Source: Rhizobium sp. Root482 (GTDB lineage: Bacteria; Pseudomonadota; Alphaproteobacteria; Rhizobiales; Rhizobiaceae). Taken from it: 64,000 nt of DNA. The translations under genes were made by a program, and so were the position numbers. The notes beneath the pieces were generated by a model. The model made no database searches and was not told the origin of the DNA. It saw only the letters and a list, made by a program, of their open reading frames with translations. Of the stretch, positions 1-5,928 are shown in pieces. Every line of letters begins with the position of its first letter. Positions within the stretch are counted from its first letter, which is position 1. The stretch lies in contig NZ_LMFA01000001.1 of NCBI RefSeq assembly GCF_001426565.1, positions 333,287 to 397,286 of the forward strand, in the 5' to 3' direction.

Positions 1-90
1 GCCGACGCCTATTGCCGCGATGCCGCGGTCGCGGTCGAAACCGCCAAGGACTTCATGAAGCGCAAGCACAATCAGATGTCCGGCGCCTGA
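1..90 (+). CDS. Corrinoid (B12-binding) protein, C-terminal end only
   Basis: Reading frame 1 is open from the left edge to a TGA at 88-90 and gives the last 29 residues of a protein (begins ADAYCRDAAVAVETAKDFMK). This tail resembles the C-terminal helix of methyltransferase corrinoid proteins of the MtmC/MtbC type, which carry methyl-cobalamin between a substrate methyltransferase and a folate methyltransferase. The downstream genes for a methyl-H4folate:corrinoid methyltransferase and a corrinoid activator make that reading likely. The cobalamin-binding DxHxxG motif would lie left of the window, so the family call is an inference from tail and context. Confidence 0.55.
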   Translation, partial: ADAYCRDAAVAVETAKDFMKRKHNQMSGA

Positions 91-110
91 CCGGACTGAC
101 CAAACAACGC

Positions 111-147
111 AAAACCGGCCGCGCTGATGATTTGCGCGGCCGGTTTT
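111..147. terminator. Bidirectional intrinsic terminator
   Basis: A perfect 14-bp stem (111-124 with 134-147) encloses a 9-nt loop. The stem begins with AAAA and ends with TTTT, so it works as a terminator in both directions. It lies between the convergent corrinoid-protein gene (stop at 90) and the entericidin-like gene (stop at 167 on the minus strand), and probably serves both. Confidence 0.85.
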
Positions 148-166
148 CCTATATCAGGGATAGACC

Positions 167-325
167 TTAGTTGGCGGCTCTTTCGACGTTGCGCCCCGCA
201 TCCTGCGTTGCGTCCACTGCGTTGGCCGTGTCGGCGCCCATGCCGCGGATCGTATTGCCGCAGGAGGCGAGCGTGGCGACGGAGAAGAGGACGATACCGA
301 GCGTGGCGAGTGTTCTGGCTGTCAT
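167..325 (-). CDS. Entericidin A/B-family small lipoprotein
   Basis: A 52-residue protein. The N-terminus is a lipoprotein signal: MTAR, then a hydrophobic stretch, then a lipobox ending LASC (Cys22), followed by GNTIRGMGADTANAV. The short body after the lipobox, with its G-D-T and A-rich pattern, matches the entericidin family of small envelope lipoproteins, often linked to stationary-phase or envelope stress. The start is supported by AAGGA about 10 nt upstream. It is transcribed alone on the minus strand and ends at the shared terminator at 111-147. Its physiological role in rhizobia is unclear. Confidence 0.75.
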   Translation of the reverse strand: MTARTLATLGIVLFSVATLASCGNTIRGMGADTANAVDATQDAGRNVERAAN

Positions 326-383
326 TGCTGGAGTTCCTTACGCTTGTGACAGGTAAATCGGCGGGGAAGAAAGATCTTCGGCT

Positions 384-983
384 ATGGAACGCACGAAAGC
401 GAAAAAAGTTCACGTCATCGGCTGCGGCGCGATCGCCCGGGAAATCCTCGCCATCTGCGAAGCCAACAAGCTCGGCCATATCGAGCTGAGCTGTCTGCCG
501 GCGATCTGGCACAACACGCCCGAAAAAATCACCCCCGGCATCAAGGCTGCGATCGACAAGGCCCGCGCCGAGGGCTTCACCCGGATCTTCGTCGCCTATG
601 CCGATTGCGGCACCGGCGGATTGCTCGACAAGCTTTGCGAAGAAGAGAAGGTGGAGCGCATTGCCGGCCCCCACTGCTATTCCTTCTTTGCCGGCAATGC
701 TGCCTTCGAAGCCAGCTGGGACGATGACTTCACATCCTTCTTCCTCACCGATTTCCTTGCCCGCCAGTTCGAGGCCTTCGTCATCGAACCGCTTGGCCTC
801 GATCGCCATCCGGAACTGCGCGACATGTATTTCGGCCACTACAGGAAACTCGTCTACCTCTCGCAGGTCGAGGACGAGGCACTGCAGGAAAAGGCCCGCC
901 GGGCGGCGGAATTGCTCGGCCTTGCCTATGAATATCGGTTTACCGGCTTTGGCGACCTGAAGCCGGCATTGCTTGGCGTGTAA
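384..983 (+). CDS. DUF1638 domain protein of the corrinoid C1 cluster
   Basis: A 199-residue soluble protein. It opens with VHVIGCGAIAREILAI, and the middle carries YADCGTGGLLD and GPHCYSFF, features of the DUF1638 family. The family is not biochemically defined, but its genes commonly sit beside corrinoid proteins and methyltransferases, as here. Cysteines at CGAIARE, YADCG and PHCY could bind metal or cofactor; that is speculation. It is the first gene right of the probable corrinoid protein on the same strand, but it is separated from it by the terminator and the oppositely oriented lipoprotein gene, so it has its own promoter. Confidence 0.7.
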   Translation: MERTKAKKVHVIGCGAIAREILAICEANKLGHIELSCLPAIWHNTPEKITPGIKAAIDKARAEGFTRIFVAYADCGTGGLLDKLCEEEKVERIAGPHCYSFFAGNAAFEASWDDDFTSFFLTDFLARQFEAFVIEPLGLDRHPELRDMYFGHYRKLVYLSQVEDEALQEKARRAAELLGLAYEYRFTGFGDLKPALLGV

Positions 984-1104
984 GCGCGATGGAAACCATC
1001 TGTTAGCCTTGCGCGAATTTTGCGATCACGACAGCAAGCGATTTAAGCGCCTTGTAAAGGCTCTCCGTCAAACTCCCGCCAACAAAGACAATAAGGTGAC
1101 GGGG

Positions 1105-1743
1105 ATGATGGACAGTTTTGCGACGGCGACGGGAAGAAAAGACGCCCACGGCCACCCGCAGCAGCTTTCGCAGCTTTTGCGCAACCTGGCGCTCGATGCC
1201 GGCCCGAAGATCACCCTGCGCGACCTGGCGATCGCCATGGAAGATCGGTCGTTCGGCGCTTTCCTCGTCGTCTTCGCGCTGCCGAACCTCATTCCGCTGC
1301 CGCCAGGCGCCACCTTCATTCTCGGCCTTCCGTTGATCTTCGTCGCCTGGCAGATGCTGGCCTCGCGCCGCACCCGGCTCTGGCTGCCGCAGCGGATGGG
1401 CGATTATGCCTTTGAAAACCAGACCTTCTTCGTCTTCGTCAACCGCATCTCGCCCTGGCTTCAGCGGGCCGAAAGCCTGATCCGGCCGCGCGGCTGGTTT
1501 CTCGGCAGCCGCTTCTGCGAGCGTCTCGTCGGACTTCTGGCGCTCGTGCTGGCGGTCGTCATCTTCCTGCCGATACCCTTCGGCAACTGGCTGCCGGCCT
1601 TCGCGCTCGCCGTCATCGGCTTTGCCCATACGGAGCGAGACGGCCTGGGCCTCGTCGCCGGTGCACTGATCGGCATCGTGTCGCTGGCGGTCGCCTTCAG
1701 CGTCATCGCGGCCGCCGGCGCACTTCTGGCCTTTCTCGTCTAG
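1105..1743 (+). CDS. ExoD-family membrane protein
   Basis: A 212-residue protein. After a soluble N-terminal segment come the ExoD signature regions: an LALDAGPKITLRDLAIAMEDRSFG-like block (residues about 28-50), then a hydrophobic FLVVFALPNLIPLPPGATFILG stretch with the typical NLIPLPPG motif, and two or three C-terminal membrane segments. ExoD of rhizobia affects exopolysaccharide production and alkaline tolerance; the molecular activity is unknown. The start at 1105 was chosen because the frame extends upstream without family similarity and a purine-rich GGTGACGGGG precedes this ATG. It is followed after 11 nt by the formyltransferase gene, so the two may be cotranscribed. Confidence 0.8.
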   Translation: MMDSFATATGRKDAHGHPQQLSQLLRNLALDAGPKITLRDLAIAMEDRSFGAFLVVFALPNLIPLPPGATFILGLPLIFVAWQMLASRRTRLWLPQRMGDYAFENQTFFVFVNRISPWLQRAESLIRPRGWFLGSRFCERLVGLLALVLAVVIFLPIPFGNWLPAFALAVIGFAHTERDGLGLVAGALIGIVSLAVAFSVIAAAGALLAFLV

Positions 1744-1754
1744 GCGGCAGTTCC

Positions 1755-2537
1755 ATGTCAGACACCAATGCGCGGAGCGGTCCGGTCCTGATCGTGACGG
1801 CAGGCGGGCAGAACCCGAATATCCTCATCAACGCGCTCCATGGCAGCTTTGCCGACGTTGTCGTGCTGCGGGAAAAACCTGAATCGAAGGCGGTCTTTTT
1901 CAGCCGCCGCATGCGCAAGCTTGGCCTTGTCACGACAATCGGCCAGTTCGCCACCATGATCGCCTCGAAATTCGGCAAGAGGTTTACCGGGAAGCGCGCC
2001 GCCGAAATTCTTCGCGACCATGGCGCAGACGACCGGGACAATCCGGAAGTGCAGATGATCGCGACAGATTCCATCAATACGCCGGCGGCGATTGCGCAGA
2101 TTCGCAAGCTTTCCCCGGCCGTCGTCCTCCTGGTCAGCTGCCGTATGCTGAAGCGCGAAACGCTCGCCGCCATGCCCTGCCCCGTCCTCAATTTCCATGC
2201 GGGCATCACACCACACTATCGCGGCCTGATGGGCGGATACTGGTCACGCATAAACGACGACGAGGCGAATTTCGGGGCGACGGTGCATCTGGTCGATCCG
2301 GGCGTCGATACCGGCGATATCCTCTATCAGGCGCGCATGCGTCCTTTGGGAGGCGACACCATGCACACCTATCCGTTGCTGCAGACGGCGGCATCCGTCG
2401 AGATCGTCACGCGCGCGGTCGAGGATGCCCTGTCGGGTGATCTGCGGCCGCAACCCTGCCTCGGCCCGTCCCAGCAATGGTATCATCCTCCTGTCTGGAC
2501 CTGGTTGTGGAATGGCGTTACCCGGGGCATCTGGTAG
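1755..2537 (+). CDS. Formyltransferase-fold protein
   Basis: A 260-residue protein with the formyltransferase catalytic signature: NFHAGITPHYRG at about residues 147-158 supplies the catalytic Asn and His, and VDPGVDTGDIL about 30 residues later supplies the Asp. The family transfers a formyl group, usually from 10-formyl-H4folate, to an amine (tRNA, glycinamide ribotide or a nucleotide sugar). The N-terminal 90 residues do not look like methionyl-tRNA or GAR formyltransferase, and there is no C-terminal tRNA-binding domain, so the acceptor is unknown. A use of folate one-carbon units would fit the neighbouring cluster, but this is only context. Confidence 0.75.
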   Translation: MSDTNARSGPVLIVTAGGQNPNILINALHGSFADVVVLREKPESKAVFFSRRMRKLGLVTTIGQFATMIASKFGKRFTGKRAAEILRDHGADDRDNPEVQMIATDSINTPAAIAQIRKLSPAVVLLVSCRMLKRETLAAMPCPVLNFHAGITPHYRGLMGGYWSRINDDEANFGATVHLVDPGVDTGDILYQARMRPLGGDTMHTYPLLQTAASVEIVTRAVEDALSGDLRPQPCLGPSQQWYHPPVWTWLWNGVTRGIW

Positions 2538-2649
2538 TTATATTTACGCACAGGGCGCCGGGTCGCTTTTGAGCATGCCGCGCGTCGTGCCAAGGTGAGC
2601 CATGACGCGCCAGGATGCGCATTGTCCCGCGAGAGGAGACTTCTGGCAA

Positions 2650-2952
2650 ATGGCAGACCGCATCATCGTTTACTGGCGCGATATTCCCGCACAGGTCATC
2701 ATCAAGCAGGGGCGCAGGACCGCCAAGCGCGAGCTGAGCCTGCGCTTCACCGAGGCGATAGACATGTGCGCCATGCGCACCGGCGCCGCCGACAGCGGCG
2801 ATTACCTGGCGGAATGGCGCAAGGCCGAACCGACCCCCGTCTCCGACGATCTCGAGGCCGAAGCCGACAAGGCGGCGGCGGAACTCGAGGCGACCTATGA
2901 CCGGGAGCGGCTGGTGGCGCTGGTCAAATCCGGCGGCAAAGACAATGGCTGA
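2650..2952 (+). CDS. 'Virulence factor' family small protein of C1 clusters
   Basis: A 100-residue protein starting MADRIIVYWRDIPAQVIIKQ and containing RRTAKRELSLRF and EAIDMCAMR. This matches a small conserved family named 'virulence factor' in annotations (Pfam Virulence_fact). The name is historical and no function is proven. The ATG at 2650 has GAGGAGA upstream; an in-frame upstream start at 2602 is less likely. Its end overlaps the next gene by 8 bp, which indicates translational coupling with the MTHFR C-terminal-type protein, a link that points to a role in methyl-folate metabolism rather than virulence. Confidence 0.7.
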   Translation: MADRIIVYWRDIPAQVIIKQGRRTAKRELSLRFTEAIDMCAMRTGAADSGDYLAEWRKAEPTPVSDDLEAEADKAAAELEATYDRERLVALVKSGGKDNG

Positions 2953-3526
2953 TCCGAAGCCCGGAAACGCAGCCTCCGCCAAGAAGGCGGCGACAGGCGC
3001 CTATACGCCGTCCAGCGTCTCGCCCAACCGCCGCGGCCAGCGCAGCTATACGATCCGCCTCTGGGCGATACGCCACTCACGCTTCTTCGAATGGTTCTAT
3101 CACCGCTTCGCCCGGGTCTTCCTGCTGTTGCATCCGCTGTGGAAGGCGATCGGCTATGCCCGCGTGGAGGCGCCGGTCACATTCGTCGAGCGCCACGTCA
3201 AGGGCCTTTTGTTCGACTGTCGCATGTGCGGCCAGTGCGTGCTTTCATCGACCGGCATGTCCTGCCCGATGAATTGCCCCAAGCAGTTGCGCAACGGCCC
3301 CTGCGGCGGCGTGCGCGCCAACGGCAATTGCGAGGTCGAGCCGGACATGCCCTGCGTCTGGGTCAAGGCCTGGGAAGGCTCGCGCAACATGGCCGGCGGC
3401 AATGCCATCATGAACGTGCAGAAACCGGTCAACCAGTCGCTGCGCGAAACCTCCTCCTGGCTACGCGTGACCGCGCAGGCCGCCGAAGCCCGCGAAGCAG
3501 CGGCAGCCGTATCGAAGGACGCTTGA
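2945..3526 (+). CDS. MTHFR C-terminal-type cysteine-rich protein
   Basis: A 193-residue protein. The second half holds a cysteine cluster: DCRMCGQCVLSSTG, then MSCPMNCPKQLRNGPCGG, then NCEVEPDMPCVW. This is the signature of the methylene-tetrahydrofolate reductase C-terminal family (MTHFR_C), which may bind an iron-sulfur centre and serve electron transfer for a MetF-type partner. The N-terminal 40 residues are basic and low in complexity. The start at 2945 overlaps the end of the preceding gene by 8 bp. The MetF-like gene starts 3 bp after its stop, so the two products probably form a complex. Confidence 0.8.
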   Translation: MADPKPGNAASAKKAATGAYTPSSVSPNRRGQRSYTIRLWAIRHSRFFEWFYHRFARVFLLLHPLWKAIGYARVEAPVTFVERHVKGLLFDCRMCGQCVLSSTGMSCPMNCPKQLRNGPCGGVRANGNCEVEPDMPCVWVKAWEGSRNMAGGNAIMNVQKPVNQSLRETSSWLRVTAQAAEAREAAAAVSKDA

Positions 3527-3529
3527 CGC

Positions 3530-4624
3530 ATGGCGCATATCGACGAAAACCCGCTGGGGCGCCATCTGCCGCTTGATCCGGTGCCCGGCCATTCCTCGCG
3601 CGGCCGCCTCGAACGCGTGCTGCGACGCGGCGAATTCGCCGTCACCGCCGAGCTCAATCCGCCCGACAGCGCCGATCCCGAGGACGTCTACGAGCGGGCG
3701 GCGATCTTCGAAGGCTGGGTCGATGGCATCAATGCCGTCGATGCCTCCGGTGCCAATTGCCATATGTCCTCGGTCGGCATCTGCGCGCTTTTGACCCGCA
3801 TGGGCTATGCGCCGATCATGCAGATCGCCTGCCGCGACAAGAACCGCATCGCCATCCAGGGCGATGTTCTGGGCGCCGCCGCCATGGGCGTCGCCAATAT
3901 CATGTGCTTGACCGGCGACGGCGTCCAGGCCGGCGACCAGCCTGGCGCCAAGCCCGTCTTCGACCTCGACTGCATGTCGCTGCTGGAAACCGTGCGGATC
4001 ATGCGCGACAACGGCAAGTTCCTGTCCGGCCGCAAGCTCACGACGCCGCCGCAGGTGTTTCTCGGCGCCGCCATCAATCCCTTTGCGCCGCCCTACGATT
4101 TCCGTCCCCACCGGCTCGGCAAGAAGATCGAGGCCGGCGCGCAATTCGTCCAGAGCCAGTATTGCTTCGACGTGCCGATGTTCCGCGACTACATGACGAG
4201 GGTGCGCGACCTCGGCTTCGACGAACAATGCTTCATCCTCGTCGGCGTCGGCCCGCTCGCCTCCGCCAAGACCGCCAACTGGATCCGCAACAATGTGCCG
4301 GGTATCCATATTCCCGACGCGATCATCAAGCGGCTGGAAGGTGCGCAGGACCAGAAGAAGGAAGGCAAGCAGCTCTGCATCGACATCATCAATGAGGTGA
4401 AGGAGATCAAGGGCGTATCGGGCGTGCATGTCATGGCCTACCGGCAAGAGGAATATGTCGCCGAGATCGTCCACGAATCGGGCGTCCTTAAGGGCCGCAC
4501 CCCCTGGACTCGCGAATCCAATCCGGGCGACGGCCGCGTCGCCGAAAGGCTCGACGCATTGAAGGGCGGCAAGACGGAAAACCAGGAACAGATGGCCGAG
4601 GTCGCCGCCCAGCAATCGCATTGA
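3530..4624 (+). CDS. Methylenetetrahydrofolate reductase-like protein (MetF family)
   Basis: A 364-residue TIM-barrel flavoprotein of the MetF family. Visible family features are the N-terminal FAVTAELNPPDSADPEDV with the conserved Glu, MQIACRDKNRIAIQGDVLGA, IMCLTGDGVQAGDQPGAKPVFD, and GAQFVQSQYCFDVPMF. In this cluster the enzyme most likely oxidises methyl-H4folate made from the corrinoid-bound methyl group to methylene-H4folate, the reverse of biosynthetic MetF. Housekeeping MetF is about 300 residues; this longer form is the one linked to MTHFR_C proteins. It follows that partner by 3 bp. An 18-bp tandem duplication spans its stop codon. Confidence 0.85.
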   Translation: MAHIDENPLGRHLPLDPVPGHSSRGRLERVLRRGEFAVTAELNPPDSADPEDVYERAAIFEGWVDGINAVDASGANCHMSSVGICALLTRMGYAPIMQIACRDKNRIAIQGDVLGAAAMGVANIMCLTGDGVQAGDQPGAKPVFDLDCMSLLETVRIMRDNGKFLSGRKLTTPPQVFLGAAINPFAPPYDFRPHRLGKKIEAGAQFVQSQYCFDVPMFRDYMTRVRDLGFDEQCFILVGVGPLASAKTANWIRNNVPGIHIPDAIIKRLEGAQDQKKEGKQLCIDIINEVKEIKGVSGVHVMAYRQEEYVAEIVHESGVLKGRTPWTRESNPGDGRVAERLDALKGGKTENQEQMAEVAAQQSH

Positions 4625-4644
4625 CCCCAGCAATCGCATTGACC
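4609..4644. repeat. Perfect 18-bp tandem duplication over the stop codon
   Basis: The unit CCAGCAATCGCATTGACC occurs twice without a mismatch, at 4609-4626 and 4627-4644. The stop codon of the MetF-like gene (TGA, 4622-4624) lies in the first copy. Because the unit is 18 bp and the stop is in the first copy, the duplication leaves the protein C-terminus (AAQQSH) unchanged. Confidence 0.9.
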
Positions 4645-4684
4645 AATGCCAACAGACAAATTGGGCGCAGCCGCCTGAACGCCT

Positions 4685-4712
4685 TTGACAAACCACGCCG
4701 GCGCGCTACGAA
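4685..4712 (+). promoter_or_regulatory. Possible sigma70-type promoter upstream of the methyltransferase gene
   Basis: A perfect TTGACA (4685-4690) is followed 16 bp later by TACGAA (4707-4712), 34 bp before the ATG at 4746. The -10 element is weak, so this is a candidate only. It would allow the methyltransferase gene to be expressed apart from the upstream genes. Confidence 0.3.
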
Positions 4713-4745
4713 CAATACGCGCTCCACCGACCCCAAGGATCAGAC

Positions 4746-5708
4746 ATGACCCGCACTATCGTCGCCTCCGCCACCCGCGAGATCATCATCGGTTTCGACC
4801 AGCCCTTCTGCGTCATCGGCGAACGCATCAATCCGACCGGTCGCAAGAAGCTGGCGGCCGAAATGATCGTTGGCAATTTCGAGACCGTCATCAAGGACGC
4901 GCTGGAACAGGTCGCCGCCGGCGCCACCATGCTCGACGTCAATGCCGGCGTCACCTCCGTCAATCCGAACGAGACCGAACCGGGCCTGCTCGTCCAGACG
5001 CTGGAGATCGTTCAGGGTCTCGTCGACGTGCCGCTGTCGATCGACAGTTCGGTCACCGCCGCCATCGAGGCGGCCCTGAAGGTCGCCAAGGGCCGGCCGC
5101 TGGTGAACTCCGTCACCGGCGAGGAGGAAAAGCTCGAGGCCATCCTGCCGCTGGTCAAGAAATACGACGTTCCGGTGGTTGCCATCTCCAATGACGAGAC
5201 CGGCATTTCCATGGACCCGGATGTCCGTTTCGCGGTCGCCAAGAAAATCGTCGAGCGCGCCATGGACCATGGCATCAAGCCGCATGATATCGTCGTCGAT
5301 CCGTTGGTCATGCCGATCGGGGCGCTGGGCGATGCCGGCCGCCAGGTCTTTGCGCTGCTGCACCGGTTGCGCAACGAATTGAAGGTCAACACCACCTGCG
5401 GCCTCTCCAACATCTCCTTCGGCCTGCCGCACCGCCACGGCATCAATGCCGGCTTCATCCCCATGGTGATCGGCGCCGGCATGACCTCGGCGATCATGAA
5501 CCCCTGCCGCCCGCAGGAAATGGAAGCCGTGCGCGCCGCCAATGTGCTGAACGGCACCGACCAGAATTGCGGCAACTGGATCATGACCTATCGCGATCAC
5601 AAGCCGGCCGAAGGCGGCGCTGCCACCGCGGCATCCGCTCCCGGCGCCTCGAGCGGCCGCCGCGGTGGACGGGCGGGACGCGCCGGCGCCGGCGCAAAGG
5701 TGGAATGA
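4746..5708 (+). CDS. Methyltetrahydrofolate:corrinoid methyltransferase (pterin-binding)
   Basis: A 320-residue protein of the pterin-binding/dihydropteroate-synthase-like family (AcsE/MtgA type). It has CVIGERINPTGRKKLAAEM near the N-terminus, AGATMLDVNAGV, VPLSIDSSVTAAIEAAL, and NTTCGLSNISFGLPHR, all typical of methyl-H4folate-binding methyltransferases. It should move the methyl group from a methyl-corrinoid protein to H4folate, feeding the MetF-like enzyme. The core matches the usual 260-270 residues; the last 40 residues are a low-complexity Ala/Gly/Arg-rich tail (AEGGAATAASAPG, then GRRGGRAGRAG) of unknown role. AAGGA lies 9 nt upstream of the start. Confidence 0.85.
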   Translation: MTRTIVASATREIIIGFDQPFCVIGERINPTGRKKLAAEMIVGNFETVIKDALEQVAAGATMLDVNAGVTSVNPNETEPGLLVQTLEIVQGLVDVPLSIDSSVTAAIEAALKVAKGRPLVNSVTGEEEKLEAILPLVKKYDVPVVAISNDETGISMDPDVRFAVAKKIVERAMDHGIKPHDIVVDPLVMPIGALGDAGRQVFALLHRLRNELKVNTTCGLSNISFGLPHRHGINAGFIPMVIGAGMTSAIMNPCRPQEMEAVRAANVLNGTDQNCGNWIMTYRDHKPAEGGAATAASAPGASSGRRGGRAGRAGAGAKVE

Positions 5709-5928
5709 CCACCGTATCGAAATAGGCTCGCCGCTCCACCTGGCGGATGGGTCTATGGTGTGAAACAGCGCTGGGATGAAGGAGAGACGAATCTCCGGAC
5801 ATCCCGGCCGACGGGATTTTGATCGGTCACCCTGCAAAAACGGCAGGGTGATCTTTGCATGTCGGAAACCGGACAATGTTGCCGACAGGGCGGGTGCAGT
5901 CTGGCGACGGACGGCTTTGTAAGGGAAG
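5709..5928 (+). promoter_or_regulatory. Structured intergenic leader with mutually exclusive hairpins
   Basis: The 220-bp gap before the corrinoid activator gene has several pairings. GGGATG (5773-5778) can pair with CATCCC (5800-5805), enclosing an inner hairpin GGAGA/TCTCC. The same CATCCC stretch is shared with a terminator-like hairpin ATCCCG/CGGGAT (5801-5806 with 5812-5817) followed by TTT. A further 9-bp perfect stem TCACCCTGC/GCAGGGTGA (5827-5835 with 5843-5851) is followed by TCTTTG. Overlapping alternative helices of this kind are typical of attenuators or riboswitches. No known riboswitch consensus, including the cobalamin B12 box, was recognised. Confidence 0.45.

Noticed and set aside
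5709..5928. Cobalamin riboswitch upstream of the corrinoid activator gene
   Set aside because: The conserved B12 box and its pairing partners are absent; only generic alternative hairpins are visible.
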